Part shown: positions 34,975-42,251 of the stretch, piece by piece | Layout: every line of letters starts with the position of its first letter | Position numbering within the stretch: position 1 is the first letter of the stretch | NCBI RefSeq assembly: GCF_003350205.1 | Contig: NZ_QLLC01000021.1 | Location: forward strand, 25,353 to 68,766 | Source: Brevundimonas bullata | GTDB taxonomy: Bacteria > Pseudomonadota > Alphaproteobacteria > Caulobacterales > Caulobacteraceae | DNA: 43,414 nt | Direction of reading: 5' to 3' | Notes under the pieces: generated by a model | Told to the model about the DNA's origin: nothing | Seen by the model: the letters and a program-made list of their open reading frames with translations, nothing else | The model's database searches: none | Program-made: the position numbers and the translations under genes

Positions 34975-35776
34975 TCAAGGCTTGACGGGGGCGGACGCCC
35001 TCACCGGGCCGAGCGCCAGCAGGCCGTCGAACTTCCCGTCCTGCTGGGGCGCCAAGACAAGGCCGCGCAGCGTCGGGTCGTCGGATTCGGGAATCGGCGC
35101 GTTTCCGCATTCGTCCAGGCACATCCATGCCTCTCCGCCTTGACGCGCGAGGGACAGGGACAGGGTCTCCTCTGGCCGGATATGGGCGGCGGCGGGCAAG
35201 CCCAGCGGCGAGCCGATCCGGCGAACCTTTTCCGAGTGGACCCGGCCCACCAGAACCATGACCCGCGCCTTTGGCCGCGCCATGGCCTGACGTCCCCAGA
35301 GAACCGCGCGGTCCATCTCCGCATAGGACTGGCGGAAGCCCTCGACGCGGGGACTGTCCGGCACGGAGGCGACCAGGGTCACATCCTCGCCCGCCTTCGC
35401 CATGGCGCGTATCCGCAGCAACAGCTCCAGCATGGCGCCGCTTCCGCGCCCGTCATGGTGGACGAAGGGGCCGTACTCGTAGGCGGCGAGGGCGGCGCGC
35501 GCCGCCGTCTCGCTGTCGGCGGCCATGAAGGCGTCCAGCGTCGGCTGCATCTGCACCGGATATTCGACCGAAAACCGTTACCGGCCCCTGTTCCAGAGCG
35601 GCGCAGACCAGCTCGGCAAAGGCGGCGGGCGCCTCGGTCGTGCCGTGGGTCTCGCCGATAAAGACGTAGCGGATGTCTTCTCGCCACAGGGCCTCGGCGC
35701 CGGCGATGGGGCGGCAGTCGGAGGCTCCGTCGAGGACGGCGACGTGCAGGCTGGCGGCCAGCAAAGCTGCGATCAT
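34975..35776 (-). pseudogene. Frameshifted Tiki/ChaN-like (GETHG) protein
   Basis: Two overlapping frames together make one protein of about 266 aa. The first (start ATG 35776, signal-like MIAALLAASLHVAVL) contains YVFIGETHGTTEAPAAFAEL and stays homologous-looking until GPVTVF. The second frame resumes with VEYPVQMQPTLDAFMA and ends with VMVLVGRVHSEKVRR and LSLSLARQGGEAWMC. This is the pattern of the Tiki/ChaN haem-uptake superfamily (GExHG and a later VGxxH). The register changes at a run of four A on the plus strand (35571-35574). One base fewer would read through. Either a genuine inactivating indel or a sequencing error. Confidence 0.75.
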
Positions 35777-35855
35777 GGCGATTTCCCCCGAAACTCACAG
35801 CCCGCATCAAGAACGGCGGCGGGGATCAGGGCAAGCGCCCGGTTGAGGCGCGGCC

Positions 35856-35888
35856 AAAGAAAAAGGGCCGCCCGGTGGGGCGACCCTT
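35856..35888 (-). terminator. Terminator of exbD
   Basis: On the minus strand an 11-bp stem AAGGGTCGCCC / GGGCGGCCCTT (one G-U pair), loop CACC, is followed by TTTCTTT, 28 bases after the exbD stop. Confidence 0.85.
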
Positions 35889-35915
35889 GTCCTGACACTC
35901 TGCGAAAGAGAGGTC

Positions 35916-36356
35916 TTAGCTGATGTCTTCGTTCAGGAGGCCGACCTTGTAGAAGCCGTTTTCCTGAAGCTTGTTCATGACTTCCATGAACTGGTTGTAC
36001 TTCACTTCCGGCTGGGCGCGGACGAAGACGCGCTCTTCGCGGCAGTCCGTCGTCACGTCCTGAGCGGCGCAGACGTCGGCCGGCAGGGTGGCGACCGAGG
36101 TTTCCTGTTCGGCGATGTAGATTTCGCCCGATTCCTGGATCGTGATGTACACGGGTTCCTTGGGCTTCTCGTCCGTCACGCTCGGCACCGCCGGCGGCAG
36201 GTCCAGCTTGATCGACACGGTGGCCAGAGGCGCGGCGACCATGAAGATGATCAGCAGAACCAGCATGATGTCGACGAACGGCGTGACGTTGATGTCCGCG
36301 TTCTGTTCGATCGTTTTGCCACCCTGGCCCGCGGGACCGGAAAGTTTAGAGCCCAT
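35916..36356 (-). CDS. exbD: ExbD/TolR family biopolymer transport protein
   Basis: A 146-aa protein with one membrane helix (PFVDIMLVLLIIFMVAAPL) that includes the essential aspartate of the ExbD/TolR family, and a periplasmic domain carrying a cysteine pair (DVCAAQDVTTDC). ExbD works with ExbB to use the proton gradient to drive TonB. No exbB or tonB is next to it in this window, and it stands between folE and the frameshifted gene with its own terminator. ATG 36356 follows GGGAGA by about ten bases; an upstream frame to 36494 is unlikely. Confidence 0.92.
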   Translation of the reverse strand: MGSKLSGPAGQGGKTIEQNADINVTPFVDIMLVLLIIFMVAAPLATVSIKLDLPPAVPSVTDEKPKEPVYITIQESGEIYIAEQETSVATLPADVCAAQDVTTDCREERVFVRAQPEVKYNQFMEVMNKLQENGFYKVGLLNEDIS

Positions 36357-36492
36357 ACGCCGTCGTCTCCCATCACAGCCCGCGTTCTCTGGCGAGCAGC
36401 ACTCAAAGGTATGGTTGGTGTCTTGGCGTCCCGCGCCGGGCTTGTAAAGCCGTCTTGCGTGACGAATTCGCGTCATCGGGCAATAAGATTGC

Positions 36493-36526
36493 AAAACCGG
36501 CCGCTTCGCATCTGCGAAACGACCGG
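36493..36526 (-). terminator. Terminator of folE
   Basis: On the minus strand a long stem, CCGGTCGTTTCGCA against TGCGAAGCGGCCGG with two G-U pairs, is followed by TTTT. It begins 32 bases after the folE stop. Confidence 0.8.
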
Positions 36527-36557
36527 ATCAAACCCTTTGAGACTCTGCTCTTTGTCC

Positions 36558-37175
36558 TCAGCCCCGCGCCAGCTTCAGGAAGCGGTCGGCCAGGGCCGGG
36601 TCGGTCTTGAAGGCGCCGGTGAAGCGGGTGGTGATGGTGGTGACGTGGCGGTGATGCACGCCGCGCGTGGTCATGCACTGGTGCGCCGCGTCCAGCAGGA
36701 CGGCCACGCCGCGCGGCTGCAGGTGCGATTCGATGGCCTCGATGATGTCGTTGGTCAGCGTCTCCTGGTTCTGCAGGCGACGGGCGAAGATCTCGACCAC
36801 GCGCGCCAGCTTGGAGATGCCCACGACCTTCTCGCCCGGCAGGTAGGCGACATAGGCCTTGCCCAGGAAGGGGGCCATGTGGTGCTCGCAGTGGCTCTCG
36901 ATCTCGATGTCGCGCAGGATGACCATGTCGTCATAGCCGGTCACGTCCTCGAAGGTGCGCGACAGCTCCTTGCCCGCATCGGCGTCATAGCCGTCGAACC
37001 ATTCGGCATAGGCGTCGACCACGCGCTTGGGCGTGTCGATCAGGCCGGGACGCTGGGGATTGTCGCCCGCCCAGGCGATCAGGGTGCGCACGGCCTCCAG
37101 CGCCTGTTCGCGGCTGGGGCGCACGACGGCGGTTGCATCGGTGACGAGGACGGGCTTGGCGGGCGAAGTGCTCAT
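36558..37175 (-). CDS. folE: GTP cyclohydrolase I
   Basis: A 205-aa enzyme that converts GTP to dihydroneopterin triphosphate, the first step of folate and pterin synthesis. Zinc-site residues are visible in ESHCEHHMAPF (C96, H99) and in HQCMTTRGV. KVVGISKLARVVE and QNQETLTNDI complete the active-site signature. ATG 37175 (MSTSPAKP) is the expected start; 38 further upstream residues are intergenic. Divergent from cysS. Confidence 0.97.
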   Translation of the reverse strand: MSTSPAKPVLVTDATAVVRPSREQALEAVRTLIAWAGDNPQRPGLIDTPKRVVDAYAEWFDGYDADAGKELSRTFEDVTGYDDMVILRDIEIESHCEHHMAPFLGKAYVAYLPGEKVVGISKLARVVEIFARRLQNQETLTNDIIEAIESHLQPRGVAVLLDAAHQCMTTRGVHHRHVTTITTRFTGAFKTDPALADRFLKLARG

Positions 37176-37301
37176 GAACTGATCCAGCGGGGCGGGGAGA
37201 CCGCCAAGGCTACCTTTTACCAATCCGTTCGGACTGTGTATCAGGCCGCTATATGGGACACGCCGTCCGTCCCGCAAGAAAACTCGCAAAGACTGTCACC
37301 C

Positions 37302-38753
37302 ATGCCGTTGCATATCCACGACACCCTTCGCCGTGAAAAGCGCGCTTTCGAGCCGCGCGATCCGAACCGGGTGACGCTCTATGTCTGCGGCCCCACGGTC
37401 TATGACTACGCCCATATCGGCAACGCCCGCCCGCCGGTGGTGTTCGACGTCCTGGTGCGCCTGCTGCGCCGGACCTATGGCCCGGACAAGGTCGTCTACG
37501 CCCGCAACGTCACCGACGTGGACGACAAGATCAACGCCAAGGCCGCCAAGGAAGGCGTGCCGATCGGCGAGATCACGGCGCGGTATGAGGCCGCCTATCT
37601 GGCCGACATGGGCCTGCTGAACGTCAGCCCGCCTGACATCGCCCCGCACGTCACCGACTACATCGACGCCATCACCGCCCAGATCCAGGCCATCATTGAC
37701 GCCGGCAACGCCTATGCCGCCGAAGGCCACGTCCTGTTCGACGTCTCCTCCTATCCGTCCTACGGCGCGCTGTCGGGCCGCAATCTGGACGACATGATCG
37801 CCGGCGCCCGCGTCGAGGTCGCCCCCTACAAGAAGAACCCCCACGACTTCGTCCTGTGGAAGCCGTCCAAGGCGGACGAGCCCTCCTGGCCGAGCCCGTG
37901 GGGCCAGGGACGTCCCGGCTGGCACATCGAATGCTCGGCCATGATCGAGAAGACCCTGGGTCTGCCCATCGACATCCACGGCGGCGGTATCGACCTGGTC
38001 TTCCCACACCATGAGAACGAGATCGCCCAGGGCGTTTGCGCCCACGGCCATGCTCATGGCGATCAGGCGCACGACGAATACGCCCGCTACTGGATGCACA
38101 ACGGCTTCCTGACCGTGGACGCCGAGAAGATGTCCAAGTCGATCGGCAACGTCCTGCTGCTGCATGATCTGGTGCAGGCCATGCCGGGCGAGGTGGTGCG
38201 CTGGGCCCTGCTGAGCGCCCACTATCGTCAGCCGCTGGACTGGAACCAGACCCTGCTGGAGCAGAGCCGCAAGAACCTGGACCGTCTCTACGGCGTCCTG
38301 CGCGACGCCGACGCGGCCCTGGCCGACTTCGACGAGGCCGCGCTGGACGAGGCCGAGATGGAGCTGGCCGAGAACGCTTTGGACCCGGTGCTGGACGCGC
38401 TGGAGGACGACCTGAACACGCCGGGCGCCATCGCCCAACTGTTTGGACTGGGCAACGCCCTGCGCGACCTGCTGAACGACGCCGAGGCCGACATCAACGA
38501 CGTCGCCATGGCCCGCTGGAGCCTGACCGAAGCCGCCGGCCTGCTGGGCGTGCTGGCCCTGACGCCGGACCAATGGTTCGAGGGCGGCGATCCCGCGCTC
38601 AAGGCCGAGGTCGAAGCCCTGCTGGAGCAACGCGCCGCCGCCCGCGCCGAAAAGAACTGGACTGAGGCTGACCGCATCCGCGACCGCCTGAACGAACTGA
38701 ACGTCGTCGTCATGGATGGCCCGCAAGGCGCCACCTGGCGCATGAAGGGGTAG
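37302..38753 (+). CDS. cysS: Cysteinyl-tRNA synthetase
   Basis: A 483-aa class I synthetase charging tRNA-Cys. Motifs: zinc cysteine C29 in [14 protein letters not shown] at 38-41, [12 protein letters not shown] with further zinc ligands, [10 protein letters not shown], and KMSKS at 276-280. The DALR-type C-terminal helical domain is present. No clear Shine-Dalgarno precedes ATG 37302, although [11 protein letters not shown] is the family start. A longer upstream frame overlaps folE and is false. Confidence 0.98.
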   Translation: MPLHIHDTLRREKRAFEPRDPNRVTLYVCGPTVYDYAHIGNARPPVVFDVLVRLLRRTYGPDKVVYARNVTDVDDKINAKAAKEGVPIGEITARYEAAYLADMGLLNVSPPDIAPHVTDYIDAITAQIQAIIDAGNAYAAEGHVLFDVSSYPSYGALSGRNLDDMIAGARVEVAPYKKNPHDFVLWKPSKADEPSWPSPWGQGRPGWHIECSAMIEKTLGLPIDIHGGGIDLVFPHHENEIAQGVCAHGHAHGDQAHDEYARYWMHNGFLTVDAEKMSKSIGNVLLLHDLVQAMPGEVVRWALLSAHYRQPLDWNQTLLEQSRKNLDRLYGVLRDADAALADFDEAALDEAEMELAENALDPVLDALEDDLNTPGAIAQLFGLGNALRDLLNDAEADINDVAMARWSLTEAAGLLGVLALTPDQWFEGGDPALKAEVEALLEQRAAARAEKNWTEADRIRDRLNELNVVVMDGPQGATWRMKG

Positions 38754-38765
38754 GGCGCCGTTTTT

Positions 38766-38906
38766 CCCTCCCCTTTATGGGGAGGGTGGTCGCGCAGCGA
38801 CCGGGTGGGGAGGGCGTGGCGATGCCGGGCGCAGCGTCTGGCTTGTCAAGCGCCCCCACCCGTCTTCGCCCCTTGGGCTCAGCCACCCTCCCCATGAAGG
38901 GGAGGG
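38766..38906. repeat. REPIN-like inverted-repeat element between convergent genes
   Basis: Ends are inverted copies of a CCCTCCCCTTYATGGGGAGG hairpin, with GGGTGGGG-type sequence also inverted further in. It resembles the element at 3373-3528 and likewise separates two convergent genes (cysS and the lytic transglycosylase). The end hairpins could serve as bidirectional terminators. Confidence 0.75.
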
Positions 38907-38914
38907 AGATTTCT

Positions 38915-40198
38915 TTACCGCGCCCGCCGGATCAGCTCGTCCGCCAGCACGTCCGTCAGATAGCCGTCCGCCACCCGCCCGTTGGCCTGCTGCCAGCGGC
39001 GCAGGGCCGCGCGCGTGTTCGACCCGATCACGCCGTCCACGCCCTGGGTATCGAAGCCCATTCGCGTCAGCGCCGTCTGGGCGCCGACGCGCTGTTCACG
39101 GGTCAGCGGGCCGTCGTTGGGCCAGGTCGCCGTCAGCGGCGGCTTGCCCGCCACCCCGTCGGCGATCAGGCCGATGGCCAGGGCATAGCTGACCGAGTTG
39201 TTGTAGCGCCGGATCACATAGTGGTTGGGCAGGGCCAGGAAGACCGGCCCCTTGGCGCCCTGCGGGAGCAGGATGGTCGCGCCCTCGGCGGCTTCATCGG
39301 CGTTCAGCGCGCCGCCGTTGGCCAGACGCACGCCGCGCGCCGACCACCATGCCCAGTCATGCTTGGGCCCCTCAGCCTGGCTGTAGTCGAAGTCGGCGGG
39401 CAGGATGACCTCATAGGCCCAGCCCTGACCGCGCTTCCATCCGGCCTGGGCCAGCAGATTCGCCGCCGAGGCCAGGGCGTCGGCGTCCGAGCCCCAGATG
39501 TCGACCTTGCCGTCGCCGTTCTGATCCACGCCCAGCTTCAGATAGTTGTCGGGCATGAACTGGGTCTGGCCCATGGCACCGGCCCAACTGCCTCTCAGGC
39601 CGCTGCGGCTGCGGCGACCATCGACAACGATGTCGAGCGCGTTCTTCAGCTGGTCCTCGGCCCAGGCGCGACGGCGGCCGTCATAGGCCAGGGTGGCCAG
39701 CGAGCGGATGACGTCGAAATCGCCCTGAACCTGACCAAAGGCGCTCTCCTGAGCCCAGACGCCGAGCAGAATCTCGGTCGGCACGCCGAATCTCTGCGTC
39801 ACCTCCCACGGCACACGGTCCACGCGCTGGCGGGCCATGGCGATTCGCGCCGGGGCGGTGGCGCTCTGGATATAGGCGCCGGCGGGGCGCGAGAATTCGG
39901 GCTGGTTGCGGTCCAGGCGGATGACGCTGGCGTTCGGCGTGACGCCGTTCAGCTCACGCGAATACTCCCACTTCCGCGCGCCGCCGAGCCGATCGAGGAA
40001 GCTCTTCTTCCAGGCCTCGAAGCTGGCCTGATCATAGGCGTCGGCCATGTCCGTGGCGGGGGGCGGCGTCGATGGCGGGGTCGCCGGCGCAGGCTCGACG
40101 ACGGCGGGCGGAACAGGCTGCGGCTGAGGCGGCGACGGAACCATGGGCGCGCAGGCCGCCACAGAACCAATCAGGACAAGACGATAGGCGATACGCAT
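38915..40198 (-). CDS. Lytic murein transglycosylase (MltB-like)
   Basis: A 427-aa lipoprotein-like enzyme. Lipobox SVAAC (Cys16) is followed by a proline-rich linker (about 20-50), an SLT_2 catalytic domain with the acid glutamate E151 in GVWAQESAFG and AGAMGQTQFMP, and a C-terminal peptidoglycan-binding domain (DTQGVDGVIGSNTRAALRRW). It cleaves glycan strands to 1,6-anhydro products. A GTG at 40204 is an alternative start. The gene is divergent from the tRNA-like region and rpmJ. Confidence 0.93.
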   Translation of the reverse strand: MRIAYRLVLIGSVAACAPMVPSPPQPQPVPPAVVEPAPATPPSTPPPATDMADAYDQASFEAWKKSFLDRLGGARKWEYSRELNGVTPNASVIRLDRNQPEFSRPAGAYIQSATAPARIAMARQRVDRVPWEVTQRFGVPTEILLGVWAQESAFGQVQGDFDVIRSLATLAYDGRRRAWAEDQLKNALDIVVDGRRSRSGLRGSWAGAMGQTQFMPDNYLKLGVDQNGDGKVDIWGSDADALASAANLLAQAGWKRGQGWAYEVILPADFDYSQAEGPKHDWAWWSARGVRLANGGALNADEAAEGATILLPQGAKGPVFLALPNHYVIRRYNNSVSYALAIGLIADGVAGKPPLTATWPNDGPLTREQRVGAQTALTRMGFDTQGVDGVIGSNTRAALRRWQQANGRVADGYLTDVLADELIRRAR

Positions 40199-40266
40199 GA
40201 GCACAGGCTAACGCCCCCAAAATCCACGACCAATCACAAGCGCGCGAAGCGGAAAGGGGTTTCCGT

Positions 40267-40297
40267 GAAAAGGGTTAAGTCGCCGCTAACCCTTTTC
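40267..40297. promoter_or_regulatory. Perfect palindrome with a CtrA-like half-site pair
   Basis: GAAAAGGGTTA and its exact complement flank a nine-base centre. Within it TTAA-N7-CTAA (40275-40289) is one base off the CtrA box TTAA-N7-TTAA known from Caulobacter. It lies 69 bp upstream of the transglycosylase start. It could be an operator or a bidirectional terminator; CtrA binding is only a suggestion. The gene-free stretch 40199-40566 otherwise holds the promoter candidates and tRNA-like fold listed next. Confidence 0.4.
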
Positions 40298-40302
40298 GAC
40301 AG

Positions 40303-40331
40303 TTGCCGGTTAACGAACGGCGTTTTACATT
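40303..40331 (+). promoter_or_regulatory. Candidate promoter upstream of the tRNA-like fold
   Basis: TTGCCG, 17 bases, TACATT (4 of 6 matches to each sigma-70 box). Transcription would begin about 10 bases before the fold at 40349. Weak on its own. Confidence 0.35.
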
Positions 40332-40348
40332 TCGGCTCCCTTGGACAC

Positions 40349-40425
40349 GGCCTGGTGGCGTAGGGGCGACGCGCCGGACGTGCATGTCCGGAGACCCTCC
40401 GTTCGACCCGGAGGCCAGGCCTCCA
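40349..40425 (+). ncRNA. tRNA-Cys-like cloverleaf (possible odd tRNA or tRNA relic)
   Basis: A 77-nt stretch folds as a cloverleaf. Acceptor: GGCCTGG with CCAGGCC, seven perfect pairs, then T and CCA. T8 and G9 follow, then a D-arm GCGT-AGGGGCG-ACGC, a central arm CCGGAC-GTGCAT-GTCCGG containing T-GCA, a short variable part, and a T-arm CTCCG-TTCGACC-CGGAG with the invariant TTCGA loop. U73 and GCA are tRNA-Cys identity elements. Departures from a normal tRNA: the anticodon loop is six or eight bases instead of seven, and the T-stem has an extra base pair (C-G) before the acceptor. It is therefore not called a functional tRNA. Part of the sequence also forms another palindrome (GGAGGCC-A-GGCCTCC). 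Confidence 0.4.
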
Positions 40426-40446
40426 GCGGAATCCCGGCGCTTAATG

Positions 40447-40475
40447 TTGACGAAAGGCGAGGGCCTCTCTATACG
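40447..40475 (+). promoter_or_regulatory. Sigma-70-type promoter of rpmJ
   Basis: TTGACG, a 17-base spacer and TATACG, 92 bases upstream of the rpmJ start codon. This is the best housekeeping-type promoter match in the region. Confidence 0.7.
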
Positions 40476-40491
40476 CACCGCTCCGCCGCAA

Positions 40492-40525
40492 GGTCCTTCT
40501 CGCAAGGACCCGCGCATTTGTTTTT
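40492..40525 (+). other. Hairpin and T-run in the rpmJ leader
   Basis: GGTCCTT-CTCGC-AAGGACC is followed nine bases later by TTTGTTTTT. It lies between the promoter and rpmJ and might act as a leader structure. The distance to the T-run is too long for a standard terminator. Confidence 0.4.
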
Positions 40526-40566
40526 GACCGCCCTCACGGGCCTCCAATTCTTCGGGACGTCCGACC

Positions 40567-40692
40567 ATGAAGGTCCGTAGCTCGCTTAAGTCGCTCAAGG
40601 GTCGCCACCGCGACTGCAAGATCGTTCGCCGCAAGGGCGTGGTCTATGTGATCAACAAGACCGACCCGCGCTTCAAAGCCAAGCAAGGCTAA
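40567..40692 (+). CDS. rpmJ: 50S ribosomal protein L36 (41-aa form)
   Basis: A 41-aa ribosomal protein: [17 protein letters not shown], then [14 protein letters not shown] and [10 protein letters not shown]. This is the L36 form that has one cysteine and lacks the full CxxC...CxxxxH zinc site of the 37-38-aa form, as is usual in alphaproteobacteria. It binds 23S rRNA in the large subunit. It has its own promoter and a strong terminator, so it is a single-gene unit. Confidence 0.95.
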   Translation: MKVRSSLKSLKGRHRDCKIVRRKGVVYVINKTDPRFKAKQG

Positions 40693-40734
40693 AGCCTGTC
40701 GGCGCCGGTTTCGGCGCTGCGGTTGCGATATTCA

Positions 40735-40764
40735 AAGGCTGCGGACACTGTCCGCAGCCTTTTT
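40735..40764 (+). terminator. Terminator of rpmJ
   Basis: AAGGCTGCGGACA and its exact complement with a one-base centre (at least 11 paired bases once the loop opens), followed by TTTTT, 43 bases after the rpmJ stop. Confidence 0.92.
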
Positions 40765-40911
40765 CGTGTCCGGACGTCAGGCTGCTGGAACGCGGCGATT
40801 CGGCCTCTTGAGCGGTTCGGGCGATTCCTTTCTTGCCCTCTCGGCCCCCGGTCTGCTTGAGAGTGGGTTCACGGTCGCCCGTCGGCCAATTCAAGTTTCG
40901 GAGCTTTCTTC

Positions 40912-41190
40912 ATGGCCGACGACGCCCCCGCCTTTGACGCCTCCTCGGACGTCCTGACCGCCACGGCCCAGGGCCGTCTGCGCTCGATCATCGAGCGCCT
41001 GGAGCGCCTCGAAGAGGACAAGCAGGCCGTCATGGTCGACATGAAGGAGGTCTTCGCCGAGGCCAAGGGCGAGGGCTATGACGTCAAAGTCCTGCGCAAG
41101 GTCCTGCGCCTGCGCAAGCAGGACAAGGCCAAGCGTCAGGAAGAAGAAGCCATCCTCGACCTCTATCTGTCGGCCCTCGGCGAGATCTGA
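40912..41190 (+). CDS. gapR: GapR-like nucleoid-associated protein (DUF2312)
   Basis: A 92-aa DUF2312 protein: LTATAQGRLRSIIERLERLE, KAEGEGYD-type middle (FAEAKGEGYDVKVLRKVLR) and LRKQDKAKRQEEEAILDLYL. GapR of Caulobacter binds overtwisted AT-rich DNA and supports replication and transcription; that function is transferred by family. The protein is almost wholly helical and would form an antiparallel coiled coil. GGAG lies eight bases before ATG 40912. A CTG-start gene follows 11 bases after the stop. Confidence 0.92.
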   Translation: MADDAPAFDASSDVLTATAQGRLRSIIERLERLEEDKQAVMVDMKEVFAEAKGEGYDVKVLRKVLRLRKQDKAKRQEEEAILDLYLSALGEI

Positions 41191-41196
41191 GGGAGG
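41191..41196 (+). promoter_or_regulatory. Shine-Dalgarno for the CTG-start gene
   Basis: GGGAGG follows directly on the gapR stop and lies five bases before CTG 41202. No ATG or GTG in this frame occurs before the conserved-looking region, so this site decides the start. Confidence 0.55.
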
Positions 41197-41201
41197 CGGG
41201 C

Positions 41202-41687
41202 CTGAAGCGCACCCCCTTCAAGCCCCCCAGCGACCGCCCTTCACGCTCCAGCAGCCTGAAGGGCGGCGACGCATCCAAGCTGCGCTCCAGCGGGCTGACG
41301 CGCTCCAGCAGCCTAAAAGCCAGCGGCGCTGAAACGCTACGCTCAAGTCGTCCGAAGGACGGTAGCGCTCTTAAAACAAAACCTTCGCTGTCTCCCTGGG
41401 AACAGCAGAAGGAAGCTGCGAAGCGGGCGGCGCTCAACGCTCTGAAGCGCGCCCGCCGCTCGGCCGAGAAGACGGGCGTTTCGCTGTCCGAATGGGAGGG
41501 CGACTTCCTCGATTCGGTCGGCGAGCGCATCCAGACCCACGGCCGCGCCTTCGCCGACCCCGAGAAAGGCGCTCCCGGTCAGGCCTTCTCGACCATGCAG
41601 GGTCGCAAGCTCAAGGAAATCACCGCCAAGGCCAACGGCGAAGAAACCCGCCCTTGGATGCGCAAGGCGAAGAAGACGGAGGAGTGA
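41202..41687 (+). CDS. Hypothetical basic protein with CTG start and repeat-derived N-terminus
   Basis: A 161-codon open frame with no usable ATG or GTG start; CTG 41202 has GGGAGG five bases upstream. The first 14 residues (MKRTPFKPPSDRPS if CTG is read as Met) lead into four repeat units of the RSSSLKGGDASKL type up to about residue 59. The remaining 100 residues look like a real domain: SPWEQQKEAAKRAALNALKR, LSEWEGDFLDSVGERIQTHG and QAFSTMQGRKLKEITAKANG, mixed charge and helical. It lies 11 bases downstream of gapR and is probably co-transcribed. Codon use in the C-terminal part matches its neighbours. Family not recognised. Confidence 0.7.
   Translation: MKRTPFKPPSDRPSRSSSLKGGDASKLRSSGLTRSSSLKASGAETLRSSRPKDGSALKTKPSLSPWEQQKEAAKRAALNALKRARRSAEKTGVSLSEWEGDFLDSVGERIQTHGRAFADPEKGAPGQAFSTMQGRKLKEITAKANGEETRPWMRKAKKTEE
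41244..41378 (+). repeat. Diverged in-frame copies of the 39-nt repeat
   Basis: Units begin at 41244, 41283, 41301 and 41340 (CGCTCC or CGCTCA). Spacings are 39, 18 and 39, so the second unit is cut to six codons. The last unit pairs GTCC-GAA-GGAC where the acyltransferase copies pair GCCC-GAA-GGGC, a compensatory change. All units are in the reading frame of the CTG-start gene. Confidence 0.8.
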
Positions 41688-41710
41688 GGAATCGCTTTCG
41701 CTGCTGCCGC

Positions 41711-41750
41711 CGTCATTCCGGGACGCGCAGCGAACCCGGAATCCAGACGG
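41711..41750 (+). repeat. Palindromic interspersed repeat, copy 1
   Basis: ATTCCGGG and CCCGGAAT pair around GCGCAGCGA. A direct copy with about 85 percent identity is at 43271-43310. Repeats of this kind are common between genes in alphaproteobacteria. Confidence 0.75.
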
Positions 41751-41853
41751 ATGATGCTTCCCATCGCCCCTTGGCGCCGCCGGGGTGACGGCTTGTGCCG
41801 CGCTTGGCCATAACTGGCCTCGACCGTTGCGGACATTGAATCGTCAGCGCCCG

Positions 41854-42114
41854 TCAGTCCTCCGCTGGACAAGCCATTGGGTCCAGAACACGCTCACACC
41901 CCGTGCCCCAAAGGACAGCGGTCAGCGCCGTGACTGCAATAAAACCGCCCAAAACAACCGCGACCGCTACAGCCAGGACGCGAACAAATTGGCGAAGCTG
42001 ACGCCTACTGTCGGGATCAACGGCTTCTGCGACAACATCGCCGAACTTGACCGCACCCCAGCCGAGCGCAGCTAACGCAAAGAGAACGGCGAGCAACTGG
42101 AAAACACCTGTCAT
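41854..42114 (-). CDS. Two-helix membrane protein, unknown function
   Basis: An 86-aa frame with two clear membrane helices (about 5-24 and 45-70) separated by a charged loop VDPDSRRQLRQFVR, and a cysteine-containing acidic tail (GTGCERVLDPMACPAED). The topology is convincing for a small inner-membrane protein, but no Shine-Dalgarno precedes the ATG and the segment has lower GC than the chromosome around it. Family not recognised. Divergent from the VWA gene. Confidence 0.5.
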   Translation of the reverse strand: MTGVFQLLAVLFALAALGWGAVKFGDVVAEAVDPDSRRQLRQFVRVLAVAVAVVLGGFIAVTALTAVLWGTGCERVLDPMACPAED

Positions 42115-42251
42115 CTGCCAATGTTAACTAGCGGATTGTCGTCCCGCATTCACAAAACTCCGCTTCTCACTCTTAGGCTAACTTCGGTTCACGCCCATGG
42201 CGGACCTCCACGGTCCCATTGGCAGAGGCCGTTGAGGCTGTATGGTCGGCC

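Noticed and set aside
40349..40425. Calling this a functional tRNA-Cys or part of tmRNA
   Set aside because: Anticodon loop and T stem depart from the tRNA norm, and no tag-peptide coding sequence is near as a split alphaproteobacterial tmRNA would require.
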